Below are positions 1 to 12,675 of a stretch of DNA of 64,000 nt, in pieces (the first letter of the stretch is position 1; each line of letters starts with the position of its first letter). The stretch comes from Spirodela intermedia (taxonomy: Eukaryota; Streptophyta; Magnoliopsida; Alismatales; Araceae): the NCBI GenBank assembly GCA_902729315.2, contig LR746276.1, positions 4,384,169 to 4,448,168 on the forward strand, in the 5' to 3' direction. The position numbers and the translations under genes are program-made. The notes under the pieces were generated by a model that did not search any database, was not told the DNA's origin, and saw only the letters and a program-made list of their open reading frames with translations.

Positions 1-100
1 TGATACTTGGATTGCTTTCATTTGTGAACAAAATAAAATTATTTATATCAAATCTCGGCATTCCATGCTACTGCTGACCTATGACCTTCTTCATAGGTAG

Positions 101-3100
101 GTAGTTGAACTGGACAAGGCAATCACAGTTGCTGCTAAGGACCCAGCTTATTATCATATAGATGAAGTCGAGCTTGACAAAAGAAGTCGATGGACTAGTA
201 ACGCCCGTAATCAGGTAAGGCTTATGTTCAGCTTCTGTTTTGGATGTGGGAAATGAAGGGCAAAATAAAAGGCTCTAGTGCATTTCATTTTCACATGCCT
301 GCTTGTTTGCCAATGTTTTGTTCAGCCATTATTAGTCTGGATGAAGTTTTTCACTTTTGATTAGATTTTTAATGCTCTTGTCTTATTAATCAGCTTGATA
401 TTTTTCTTTGGGGTTTGACTGATGTAGGTGAGCACCGTAAAGAAAGCTCTAGATGTTGCAAGAGATCGGAGCAAACTACTTGTTTCCAGTACTGATGGGA
501 AGCACCGAGAGATGATGAGGCTCCCAAATGACATTCATCTGGGTGGCAAATCCAACAGCTATGAGGGAGAAGATAATGATGATTTCATTTCTTCAGAATC
601 AGATCGGCAATCACTTCTGATCAAGTGTTGTTTTCCTCTATCAATTGATGATTCATTTTCTGCTTTTCAAATAATTGAAGAAATAGCTTTTTATTCTGTA
701 AAGGCGAATTATCAATTATCTTACCATATCATCTTCATTACCATCAACCCCACCAGACATCCCTAACTCTATCAAATCTATGGCTTGCTTCATATTTTTA
801 ATAAGGGTCTACATTTGTAACACAGAAGGCCAGGAAAATAATGCATTAGTTCACTGGGCAGAAAATTATCACTGCTGTACAATCTTATGCCATCAATCGT
901 GCAAAGCTGTTCGATTAAATAAAGCAAAGCATTTAGATGCATTCAGAATACAAAACCATATAGTAATGGATACATCACGAAGTTGATGATGCGGTGCTGG
1001 GCAATTACAAGCATTCTTGTTTTGGATCATTGGTTATAATTTTCTTCAAGTTCTCATTGTTCTGGCTCAAGAAATTTTGAATTTTAGGATTCATTCTTGA
1101 TTTTATCTTTTGTTCTGTGTTGTGTAACTAACTGAATAGCTTAGTACACGTACTAAAATCCTACTTATTCCCTGTGCTTCAGAAAGCAAGATGAGGAGCT
1201 TGATCAGCTTAGTGTCAGTGTTCAAAGAATTGGCGGCATTGGGCTTACAATTCACGAGGAGCTCATTGGACAGGTAATATTGGCAAAACTGCTAACTATA
1301 GTTTAACTTCAGTTGAAAAGTTGTTATTCCATCCGTACCTGAATTCTTGAAGTTGGGATCGGATAAGATATTTGCCTGGTGTCATTGTGGGTTGTGATAT
1401 GGACGGTTAGAGTTTTGTATCACTTGTGTAGAGCTTTGGGCCATTTCTGGCAGTTCATAGGTTTTACTTGTTTCAGCTATAGTTCAGAATCATATTGCAT
1501 CTGGTATTCAATTGAGTGTGGATTTAATAACCACTTTTTCTGGTTTATAGAGTTTACCTTATTTTTGATAAGAATTGGTCAGAAGTTGGATGTGAGAGCA
1601 TGTAATTCCAGCGTAGACTTGCTGATTCTGATGACAATTAGTGGATTGGGTGAATATCTTTGTGATATTTTAGGCGGTAGGAGTTCTAGTTGTCACAGAG
1701 CCAACATATCATGGTCTGCAATATAGTTGCTTGTGTTCTCAAGAAATGGGCGGCAAATGTGCATTTTAGTTCCGTACTCTCCATAATAACAACCTGCATC
1801 TCTCTTATAGATGCTGGCATGCATGCAAAGAGTTTCTGTATGTGAAAATTATTGTCTAGTTAATCTGCCAGTTTTCGTATGCAATTAAACGAATTATTTC
1901 TGTGTTCTACTTAAAACATAAGTAACCTGTAAGACATTCACGTCTACATTGTAAGGAGGGTCTTCAAATTAGTGCAGAGTGTTGAAGAAATATTTATTAC
2001 TGATCAGCTGACAGAGTAGTGACCTTCCTCCATGTTCTGTTCAGCTGGACAGGTTTTAAAATTAATCATCAGTAGTTTTGAATGCCATTGCCAAGCCTGA
2101 ATTGTACCTTCGGGTCTAGTATCTCTATGTGCTTAGAAATATGGATATACATAGGTTTACAACTATACAGCGCTGATTTATACTAATTATATCTATTTTG
2201 GACTGTTATGTCTATGTAGTCCATATGCACGCATTTAAATCTAAATTGAGTGCCAATATTTTCTCATCAAAATGCCAAGACGTGAAATTTCAATACATGC
2301 ACAATTGAATAAAAGTAGGTCTCTAAACATAATTAATGCTCCCTAAGCGTTCGGATTTCTGGAAAGCTGAGTGCTTCCTAGTACTTAGTTTTCCCTGTTA
2401 AAATCAACCTTTCAACCACAATTTCACTTTCTAATCGCAAAGAAACTAGCAACGTGTCCAATCACTATCAATATTTCAACCCGCGTTTGCTCAAAAGATA
2501 TGAACACATCTGATTGGTAACTACATCCAATTTCTACGTTTTCCATTCCCAGTTCTTGACCATGTCCCAACTAGTGGTTTAGTTTTATGTCCTTGGGTGT
2601 TCAATGACAGTTTTGAAGTTCTGATCGCATTGTCGTTCAAGGTAGGAAAGACATGCTTGAGCTTAACTATCTATGTTTTGGCTTATTCTGTGGTTTTATC
2701 GCTTGTGCTAATCATATCTCTGAAGATTGGTATGGAGATTTAACTCTGTGGTTCGAGTGTTCGTCCACTTCAGCATTTCAGTTCTAAGAAAAATGCTAGA
2801 GCACTCAATCTTCGAATGTGAAACTATCGTATTTCAGATGGAAGCCGAATAACTTTATTGTGGTCTTTGTGTAATGTTGATGCAGGATAAGATCTTGGAG
2901 GACTTGAACTCTGAGATGGAGACTACTTCGAATAGGCTTGATTTTGTGCAGGTTAGATCTGAAACCTGCCTAAAATTTCCTGTTCATCTCTGAAAGAACG
3001 AACTGCACTCCTTTCTTGCCTCTTCACAAGCCTCTTGCCTAGGTTTTCCTCTGGAAGTATTTGCCAGGGACTGAGACGGAACTTGTGGGCTCCCATCCAA

Positions 3101-3307
3101 TGCTCATTTTTAATATTTTCCTTAGATGCATGTGCCTGATAATCGCGACAATCATCTTTGCTTATTTCGTTTCTTGTTCTTTCATTGTTTTACCAGAAAA
3201 AGGTGGCAATGGTCATGAAGAAAGCCAGTGCAAAGGGACAGTTCATGATGATTCTTTTCTTGATTGTTCTTTGCATCGTTCTGTTTGTCTTGGTCTTCTT
3301 CACGTAG
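101..3307 (+). CDS. SYP61: SYP61-type Qc-SNARE (syntaxin), 5'-partial
   Basis: Five exons are visible: 101-214, 428-624, 1183-1273, 2886-2951 and 3197-3307, all with AG/GT borders and consistent phases (193 codons including TAG). The product matches plant SYP61, a Qc-SNARE that drives membrane fusion at the trans-Golgi network/early endosome. The first exon reads VVELDKAITVAAKD, followed by the linker with SSESDRQSLLIK, then the SNARE helix from QDEELDQLS to DFVQKKVAMVMKK. The predicted zero-layer glutamine is the last codon of the fourth exon (1271-1273). The C-terminal anchor (FMMILFLIVLCIVLFVLVFF, then T and stop) is a typical tail anchor. Arabidopsis SYP61 is about 245 residues, so roughly 50 N-terminal residues lie outside the window. 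No frameshift is seen. The 130-residue frame over the last exon and 3' region on the other reading frame is a shadow. Confidence 0.95.
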
Positions 3308-6300
3308 CAACAGACTTGGACCCGTCCAAATTGGGTAGTGGCAGGCGCCAGGCTTTTCATGAACAGACTTGGCTTCTTTATGTGCCATACAGGTTTGCAG
3401 TTTATGATGCATTTTTTGTTTACTTATCAAGAATTGTGTACCGTGATGTTATTTAATTTTTTTTTTTTCTTGGTCAGTAGAGGTACTCGCTTTTGCTCCC
3501 TTTCCAATGGACCTAGCAGACTTCAAAAAAAAAAAAAAAAGGATTTTTTTTTCTTCGATTTCTGTGATCCTATAAACTCATCAATAAATGAAATTCGGTT
3601 TTCGAGGTTCACGATGCCCTCAAATCTTTGACTGATTGGTAATGATTTGGTTACAGTTCTAATATTTGATTAGAAGTTTCCCTATATTTCTTGACTAAAA
3701 TTCATATGCGTAGTTGACTAAAAGAGTTGTTGCATGAAATGTTAGAACAACCCAAATTTTCGTAACATAGATTGAATGATACTAAAATGTTCCGACTTAA
3801 CTCTTATAATTTTATGTATAACTATTATTATAAACTAACAGACACCTGCTTACATCAAGCGGTTTTGTTTATCCCTACTGTGAAATAAAATCTGCTTACC
3901 GATGATATATCATTCAAGGTCAATTTAATATTTTTATTCCCACTAACTCTTATGAAAGACGAGGTAATTTGCTATGAAATCTTTACAAAGTAGATTGTTC
4001 TCTAAGCCTTGTGTGGCATGAAAACGAAATAGTTGTATATATTCCAGATGATCTTCTATGGATGGATGTAAGCTAAGCATTTTGAGTTCTCAAACAGAAT
4101 TGATTGATTTCCTCTTCAAAATGAGTAGCTAATAATAGATATATTGGAGCTAGCTTTCACAAAAGTTTGATACTCTTATTAAAAATTATTCTACTCAGGT
4201 CAATATTTTCCTTAATTTTAGACAAAAGCCAAGGGGAAAGAGCTAAGTTTTGCTTGATTGTTATTTCTTTGTTATTTAGATGTAATGTACAGAAAGCTGA
4301 AGAAAGTAAACATGTTGATTAAACCCAGATATTACAGCTGGTTAAAAATTAAAAGTGCATATAAGAATTGAATAGCAAGTTGCCATTTACAACCAATTTT
4401 TAATTAACCCATTTTCATATGCTTTCTTCAGCCCCTCAAAGTAGACCTTCTAGCTGCTACAAATAAACAGTCATGGGGGGTGCGCCACATGCATGCATTC
4501 TTATTTTACTTATTTTAGTAAGGTCAATAGATGGTTAGATACATCCAAGATAGCAATCTAAAAAACTTAAATAAAAAATTAAGAATTATCAAAATTATAC
4601 TATGCTTGCTCTTCCTTGAAATCAGAGAATTGACCACTCTTGGACATACCCAAAAATCACACAAGTATAGTTTGTTCCACAATCGTCCACTATAGTTTGT
4701 CGCGGCCATATATGAATCAAAATTTGATAAATCCGAAGTTAATAATGGAAAATAATTCTTTGAAGCCTTGAATTGAGCTTGTGCTGATGCATGCGATAGC
4801 GTAAAGCTTGTGTTCAACTATATTAATTTATACATAAAGAATGGTCAATTAGAGTATTGTCCATGTGTTTATCAACTGTAATGAATGTTAATAACCTCAA
4901 ATGTCTTATTAAGGAGGTCATGCTATAATTGAGAGAAATATGCATGACACCTTTACCAATATCTTTCCAATGGACCATGAAGCAAAGCAATGGCGGATTA
5001 GGGGAATGCATATATGGAAATTGAGAGAGGGAAAGAGAAGTTAGTAATTTATAAAAATGCACGTGCTAGTCAACAAAATAACTTTAAATGAAAATTATTG
5101 AAATATGAGGGCTTACATAAATTGGAAATAATTGATATCCAAAAATACAGCCATCAATTCGAATTCCAATCCTCTAACTGACGTTTTATCAAAGATCAAT
5201 GGAAAAAATGTAACTCATGATTTTTGAGATTCAAGAGCTGCCTTTACATTTGTTCTTCATAACCCTAACTATTGAAACAGCTAATTCAATGATTTATCCT
5301 TCCACTCCCCTCCTCTTTGATAGGTGCAAAGGCGGCATGGCATGCCTTTTAAAACGTTAGGAGGGTTGTCAAATGAGCGGAATATTTCCTCTGAACTATT
5401 ACTTTTTTTTTTTGGTTGACATTGTCACTTGCACAGGTTTTAGGGGTTTTTTTTTTCTTTTCAATAGTGGGATTTTATTTGTGAAATATTTTTATACGGA
5501 AAAAAACTAAGTAGAAACTTCAACTAAATGTAAAGCAGTTCTTGATTAGAAATGCCGACCCTTGGGCTGAAAAACATTGAAGCAAAGATTTATCATGTAA
5601 CTATTGAGGAACCATAAAACGTTTTAGAGGAGAATGCTGAAAATTTTCTTGAAACTCTTAACGTGGAGGGTAGTCAAGGAGTTCTTACCAAAATCCTTTT
5701 CTTACAAAATCTTGTTCTTACCATTTATGTAGTACCAAGTCCTTCAACCATGCTAAGCCAGCTTATATTTTCTCACTTTTTTGTGCTTTACTATCCTGTG
5801 ACTATCCAAAATAATATTTTCTCATCAAAATGTGAAAAAAAATTCATGTCATTATCATGAAGAAATTATATTATATTAATTCTTTCACCACATAACAACA
5901 TATTTAGTATAATGTTTGGAGGACTGCTAAAAGAATTACTTGAAAATATTCTCTATTAATTTTCTTTTCTGCGTAGGGAGCCCAGATAAACTAACAGGGG
6001 CAATTTTAAATATATTTTGGTACATTGAGTAGTTTTTTTGGATATTTTTTTTGGGTTTTCTGGTAAAATATAGAATATTTAATCATGGGAAATAAAAGTT
6101 GATTTCGCTTGAATATCGATAGTCTTCCGTGACTTGATTTCAGTCTTTGAAACTAACAGGCTTATCTTTCTTCTAGGGTTCATTCATTGCAGTCCAATGA
6201 GTGACCAACGTCTTGATAAAATCTACTATGTTCAAACATGAAACATGGCCCAACGAACAGATCAATCCCAGTGTCATAAGAGAATAACGTGATCCGGGGA

Positions 6301-6555
6301 ACTGCGGATCTATGGATCCGTCCATTCTTTGGTCAACGGAGTTAATGGGGTTGATCACGACCTAGTCAACGTCGCTTTTAGAGTTTCTGAACAGAAAATA
6401 CGGAAGCTCTTGCCGTTTCGTGTATTGAAGATCGGCATTATAGCGTGCAGAGGATTCATGGAAGAGAGAGAAAGGAATCAGAGACCGTGGACCCAAGAGG
6501 CCCAACCTTCGTCAGCGAGGGAGCAGATGGTCAAACGTGTAGGAGATGCCGCCAA
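3308..6555. other. Intergenic spacer between convergent SYP61 and GDSL genes
   Basis: I see no gene in this AT-rich stretch. It should hold the 3' UTRs of both neighbours, since the two genes converge. Homopolymer tracts occur at 3457-3469 (T) and 3524-3540 (A), and another T-rich run at 5404-5414 and 5449-5456. Confidence 0.6.
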
Positions 6556-8534
6556 TTAACGGAGGAACTCAGCGAGGGCGGTATTGAGGCTTTGATTGGC
6601 AATGAGCCGGTTCAACTTCTCGGTGGGGTGGGAGGCGTCCCAGAAGGCGTACTTGTCGGCGTCCGGACATGTGAGGGGATCCAGCCCGTCGCACAGGTAA
6701 CCCAGCTCGAGCAACCCTGTAGAACAGCATGCTTGCTCGATGTTCTCGAATCCTGCCCACCACAAAAGACACTGAAATGTCAACGGGGTCTCTCAGTCAT
6801 GACCTCTCTCTCTCTCTCTCTCTCCTTTGCTCTCCCTCATTCTCTCTCTCTCTAACCCTCTCCCTTCACGTTTGGCACAGATGTGAGGTGCAGAGAACCT
6901 CAAAAGATCACCCTTTGTACGACGGCCGCATTCCTTTCTGGCTACTTTAGGATGCGGGAGATGGGTTTGGGAGGGTGACCGTCTTCTGCGTATCCCATGA
7001 ACAGTTGGGAGAAGGCTGTCGAGAAGGTTGATGCTGAGATTTTTCGTGGCCGTCTGTGTTCTTTTTTACTGACGCTGAAAACGAGTAAATCGAGCGCCCT
7101 ATGCAATTACTCTTGCACCGTAGAAGAAAAAGATAAAAGACTATGGAGACAATTCAAAGAATATAGGCTATCTCTGCACGATGATTTCTTTTTCGAGACA
7201 ATGGGGCAGTAGGTGGGGATGTGTGGAGATGTAAGCATGGGAATGAGTTTGGGATTTCGACCCGGAGTCAGACAAGGGCTCTGTTCCGAGATTATTTCTT
7301 GTGTTCAAAGCTAGAAAAAATGGTCGAATAGGAGTGGTTTACGGTGGTGTGGAAGTTAGGGTTAGGGTGTTATGATATGAAGATGCATTTTGAAGAACAT
7401 GAGGCCCCAGGACTTACCATAAGAGGAAGGATTTTTGAGTACATGGAGAACGTAGTCGTAAAGGTCGGAGACGACAAGCCTTATCCCAGGGAGCTGTGTC
7501 CTTAGTCTGCCGGCCAGTTGGTGTAAGTTGGCGTTAAACCTCTGCGCGACCTGGTTGTACTCCTCGACGCAGCCGCCGGTACCGGCGACGTTCAAGGTTC
7601 TCTGCATGGGCAAGCAGCCCATCAGTGAGAGCCCGGAGAAGGATATCTTCCGGGCTCCCAAGCGGTAGATCTCAGTGATGAAGCGGGCGGCTATGTCCAC
7701 GAGGAAGTCCTCGAACTGCTCCACTGTGAGCTCCGATGATCGGCTATGGATGCCGGGAGTGTAGTAGTTCTCGAGGAAGTCATTCGTGCCGATGCTCACA
7801 ATGTAGAGGGCTTCCCTCAGCGTCCTCTGTGCCCTGGCCTGGCCCATGTATTTTCTCAGCCTCCGGATGTACTCCTTGAAGTAGGCCACCTCCTCCCACA
7901 GAGGAATTACCGCCTGGAATGCAAGTAACTATATTAAATAATTGTAAATTTGTAACTCCAGAAGTTCTATGGATCGTAGTGAGCGCCAAAACTCATCCTA
8001 GAGTACATGAAATTTGATGGGTAAGAGATAGTTCACCATCTCTAGTAGTAATCTGCATTCAGCACCAAAGTCATCAGACAAGAACACGGTATGCCAAATG
8101 GAAAAACCATGGATTCACTGCATCATGAAACTGGATCGGCGTGGGCTTACGAGGACGTCTGAGGTGGCGTTGTCGAGTCCCGTTCCGGCGGAGGCGAAGG
8201 AGACGCCGACGGCGAAGTCTCGGATACCGTAGGCGGGATCGAGGTAGGCCGGCACCGTCGGGGGCAAACCGAAGGCCTCCGACAAGAAGTCGGTCGCTAG
8301 CTTGCCATTGCAGAACCTTCCCGTGGGCTTCCCTCCCGAGAAGTCGCGGCCGTAGGGGTCGAAGTTGCTCTTGAGGAGAGTGGGGATGTCGTTGTTGTTC
8401 CCTGAGTCGACCGTCGAGTCCCCGAAGATGATGAGTGCCGGAACATTGGCTGCGACCTGAAGGAGAGTCGGCAGCAGCAGGCAATGGAGAAGCAGCTTTG
8501 GGAATAGGGGCCGGCATGCTTTTAGGGCAGCCAT
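6556..8534 (-). CDS. GDSL esterase/lipase, three exons
   Basis: Exons read from high to low coordinate are 8534-8151, 7913-7418 and 6752-6556 (358 aa, TAA stop at 6556-6558); all introns are GT-AG. The protein starts with a hydrophobic signal peptide (about residues 1-29), then block I FGDSTVDSGNNN with the nucleophile Ser40. Block II is SFASAGTG (Gly117), block III SIGTNDF (Asn172), and block V WDASHPTEK with Asp332 and His335. All four catalytic blocks of the plant SGNH/GDSL hydrolases are therefore intact and the length is typical (about 350-370). It should be a secreted ester hydrolase; the substrate cannot be told from sequence. It closely resembles Arabidopsis At2g04570. Intron 2 (6753-7417) contains CT microsatellites. 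It is transcribed away from the LpxB gene. Confidence 0.95.
6800..6853. repeat. CT microsatellites in GDSL intron 2
   Basis: Two CT runs (about 6801-6823 and 6840-6853) flank a short CT-rich spacer inside the second intron of the lipase gene. Confidence 0.85.
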
Positions 8535-8620
8535 TCCTTGGCACAGATTGTGCGTGAATCTCAGAACTGGGTAGCTAAGAGATGGGTAAAAAGAGTATAA
8601 AATACCGATAGATGTTCATG

Positions 8621-8629
8621 TTTTTTATA
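8621..8629 (-). promoter_or_regulatory. Probable TATA box of the GDSL gene
   Basis: On the minus strand this reads TATAAAAAA, 87 bp upstream of the ATG at 8534. That spacing fits a transcription start about 30 bp downstream and a 5' UTR of roughly 60 nt. Inferred from position only. Confidence 0.45.
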
Positions 8630-10347
8630 CAGAGAGACATACGTAGTGAGGGAGATAGAAGGAGAAGTACGGATGGCGGAGTGAGAAATGTCAACAGATG
8701 TGTATGATATATGATCTATATAAGTACATGGAGAGGTAGAGAGAATGAGTGATGCTAGTGAAACGTTCTTGGGGTGTTATGACGATATGCCTGAGAGTCG
8801 AGCGTGATTTAGAGGAGAAAATTAAGGGACATTGAAATGGGTATGATCCTGTCTGTTTACCATGTGTGAATCGCCACCATCTGACCGCATCCGCGAGCAC
8901 AAGGGATCTCACGGATGAAAAACGCAATGTCATTCACGAGCTGGGGAAGACCTGTGGGGCGCGTTTCTTTCACTCCTTGTCTGCATGTCGCCATTCAATT
9001 GTGGCAGCGCGTATACGCCGTTGCAGAAGTCCCGCATTCAACTTCTGCAGTCCTGAGTCAGAGTGGTAGTTGAAGCGATCTGCAGCTTCTCCCAGCTTCC
9101 TGTAGCTGTCGACAAAGCGAACTAAAGGATCCAAGTGTAGGCTTCTCCCTTTACTAGCAGCGAATGGATGGACCCGGAAGTTTCTAACATGGCGCATTCG
9201 CAGCGTACGGCTTCACCTTACTTATTATTATCCTCCGAATAAGTGCTTTCCATCCGAAAGTTGATCTCATCTTCACGTCACTAATCAGAAACTGAACGAT
9301 ACGGTCTTCTCCGCATCCATGGGAGGTATGAAGTGAAAAGAATTTCACCGCATCTAACTGATGTGGTAAGAGAAATTTCTTCCTTTCTTGGAAGCAAATG
9401 GATGAAGTAGACAACCCATTGATGATATTTTGCATCTGATATGATTGATTTTCAGTATAAAAAGCTACTGTAGCTTCTATCCCAACAGTTATCAACTCCT
9501 AGCAAGTTCTCCTGCATGTAGACAGTTATCTGGCTACCATTACCAACGAGCGCTGAGAGATAAAGAATACGGGTGTGGAATGTGAATTAGGCTGCGGTTG
9601 CTGGTATTAAGTTCCACTGGCTTCCTGTTCCAAGAGGGAGGCTTAACGTGGGGAAACGGAGGAAACCTGGTGATCCACAAAAACTCCAAGGACCACAGCC
9701 GTTGCCGCCGCATGTTGTAACGGCTGTAAATGGTGACTCGCCCTCGTCATCTGCACGGCTCATTAACTTCTAGCGGCGAAGTTGGGTAAGGGCCCCATTT
9801 AATGGGTGTTCTCCAGGTAGATCTACCATGCGTAATTTTCACTGTGGTTTTCAAATGGACCAACGGAGGGAGAAGGAAGGGAACTTCATCCGGAAGGCCA
9901 GTCGGGAGCTGCCCGCGCTAATGGTTCTCTGTTTCGGGACGGGAGAGGCGGCAGATAGTTAAAATTCTCGACTGGGCACATTTAATGACCAGAATAGTAA
10001 ATCTTCTTCCAAAAGATATGGTAGTTGACGACGATGAGGTTACTACATATCTTCTCGACTGGGTTTCAAACCTTTTTCGTCACTTAATTTACAGGTTTCT
10101 CGATGCAAGTTATGGACAAAAGGTTGATAGCTCTATTACAGTAATATACATGGAGATTGTAAACGTAGATGCCGAACTAGACGAAGAGGAATCCAGAAGA
10201 GGGGGTTCCAAGTATATGAGCTGGCCCGGCGACTTTAAGATTGAGGGTATCTGAAGCCCAATATCTGTGAACTTGTATGAAAACCTTAGAGTTGTTTTAC
10301 AGAAAGATAGGTTGACCGAAGATTGTTGACATTGTTATTTTTATTTC

Positions 10348-10397
<50 letters not shown>

Positions 10398-12675
10398 CTC
10401 TGTGTCGCTCTTTTGATTTCTATCCCTCCCATTCTTCGTAGTCATGTGCTCATTTTCCGCCGCGTCCGTTCCCCCTGTCCCCCTGGAGGGCAGGTAAATG
10501 CAGTGGACATGGTGTCGCTCAAACTGGTGTTTGGTGGTGCTCTCATCCTTGCATCTGGGTAGATATGCGAAGGTTTTACAGAAACCATGGAGATTTTCTG
10601 CGAAAACAATGTAATGAAACAAGTTATAAAAACATAAATTGGAGCATAAGTGGCTTCAGGGATTAGCATAAATTGTTGCTCTGAAACTTGGATGAGAGCC
10701 AAGCTACTTCTGATCTAAATCTTACTTTGAACCAAATCTTCGGAAAAGGGAACCTTGATAAATTGAGTCAAAAGACAGAACCACGCTCACTTAACAAAAC
10801 TAAATTCATTCTTTTCACACTCAATTCAATCAGCATAGTAAATTTTATAATAGTTTATTAGAAAACCTACATCCACTTCCCAATGACTTATCTTTGAGTT
10901 CCACCATAATATATCGTTTAGATACAATTACATGGTGAAGAATTACAACTTCAACATCCTATAGAATCTACTAATTACAAACTGAATCAACTAGTAGGAA
11001 ATTAAATGTTTCCACAATCCTTTAGCTCATCTTCTAAGGCTTAATGAGCCATAGTGAAAAGGATTAAAAGCCTCCACATTCCTTTGACTGTACCAATTAA
11101 GGAACAAGTCAGGTTACGAAAATCAAGAATTCTAATAGCCTTTACTGAACTTGTGGTGTCAATTACCCATTTGATGCCGAGAATGATAGACCTTAGCTTA
11201 CCTTTGCCAAGTATTAGGGTCTTCATTTAACCTGGAATGAATATGACCTGAAGAAGTATTACCTTTAAATTCTCATACTTCCGTTTGCTTGAAGTAAATG
11301 AAGTAGAAGTTGGGAACCTTTAAATGCAATGTATAGTAGCTGATGATGAAGACACGCGTTGAACTCTTGTTGAGGTAGGTGTTTGTGCTCAAGAAGACAG
11401 AATAACTTGCTCTAGTGGACCTCATAGGAGTCTTAGTGGAGAAGGGATACCAAAATCTTGCTCAAACCCTAACCTAGATGTACAAGATACTTTTATAAGA
11501 ATGATTGAGTTGGCTGCATTAAAATATTTTCATTTACGCAAAATACTCAACAAATCATTTAAAGTCAGTTAAAATTTAAATAATCGATATTTTGATATCA
11601 AATTTACATAATTATAACCACCTTGGAATAACATTTCCAAGAAATGATCGCATGCCTATGTTTGCTGCAAGAATGGATCTCTGAAATTCATTTTCTCCTT
11701 GACTCTTATTTTTGTGGACCGTTTTGCCCCTTTCGGGAATTTAACTTAGTCACTCATCTTATCTGATCAAAGTCTTCAAACGCTCACGTACTAACTAAAC
11801 TTTCAAGTTTTCTCAAAACCCTCTTTGTCATCATCAATATTACTTGGGTAATAGCCCAACACAATCTATGTGCACTAACTTGATAATATTGCATCTCATA
11901 TTAGCACTCTATGATTACCTCGTTGCCATCAGCTTTAAGGTTCGTTCATCAAGAATGATACTGGACGTACAACTTGATCCCTACCATTTCATGGTCATAA
12001 AATGAACTCGCATATTTATCAAAACAGTTTTGCTTACCTTTCTCATATTATGATCTGCGTACAATACACAACATACTAAAAATACTCACAAGGTGACAAG
12101 TTTTCTCATGAAAGTTGTACGGCAATCTTTTGTTCTGATCTCTAATTCATGATCATCAGCAGGTCGTACAATTTATAATAGTTGGAATAACACCCACCAA
12201 CCTCCATGTAGATTCAGTAGAGGAACAAGTCTGGATGATTGATAGGGAGTTGGGGCTTGGTGAATACATAGTGGGAGAAGACTTGATTGGATCTCGCTTG
12301 CCTACACAAGCGTGATGGTGGATTAGCATCTGCTTTTAGACGCGGGTGGTCTACATGGAGTTCTCTCATGATCGTGTTACGGACTGAGTAAAATATGTAC
12401 AATATCAGCAATGGATTGCATTCTTCGGATCTACCCACGAAGTTACGTCACCCGAGTTTCTGCCGGATTTTCCCCAGCAGAAAACCATACTCTGATAGTG
12501 CATGGAAACCTGGGAAACTGTTGGGTCTGTTGTCGCGTCTAAGAGAAAGCGATGTGAGGTATAAAGGTACTTCAATCAGCGCCGCCACAATGGAGGGCTG
12601 GGGTCTGTAGAGGCTCTCCCACCCCCCCTCCAATCCAGTCTGCTGCTGCGGCGGGCGATTTTCATTTCCAGAGTG
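8630..12675. other. Intergenic region between divergent GDSL and LpxB genes
   Basis: About 4 kb without a recognisable gene. It must contain the promoters of both neighbours. An 89-codon open frame at 9985-10254 (+) has no recognisable domain and no supporting promoter. A long CT tract lies at 10352-10392. The remainder is AT-rich. Confidence 0.55.
10352..10392. repeat. CT dinucleotide microsatellite (about 20 units)
   Basis: An uninterrupted CT run of about 41 bp, the longest microsatellite in the left half of the window. Confidence 0.95.

Noticed and set aside
620-1190. Apparent non-canonical donor in SYP61 (AAG then TG)
   Set aside because: Moving the exon end one base left (624) gives a GT donor, and with the acceptor at 1182 the frame reads LLIKKQDEEL, so splicing is normal.
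1379-1726. 115-codon frame within the SYP61 fourth intron
   Set aside because: Lies wholly in an intron between confirmed SNARE exons; composition is random.
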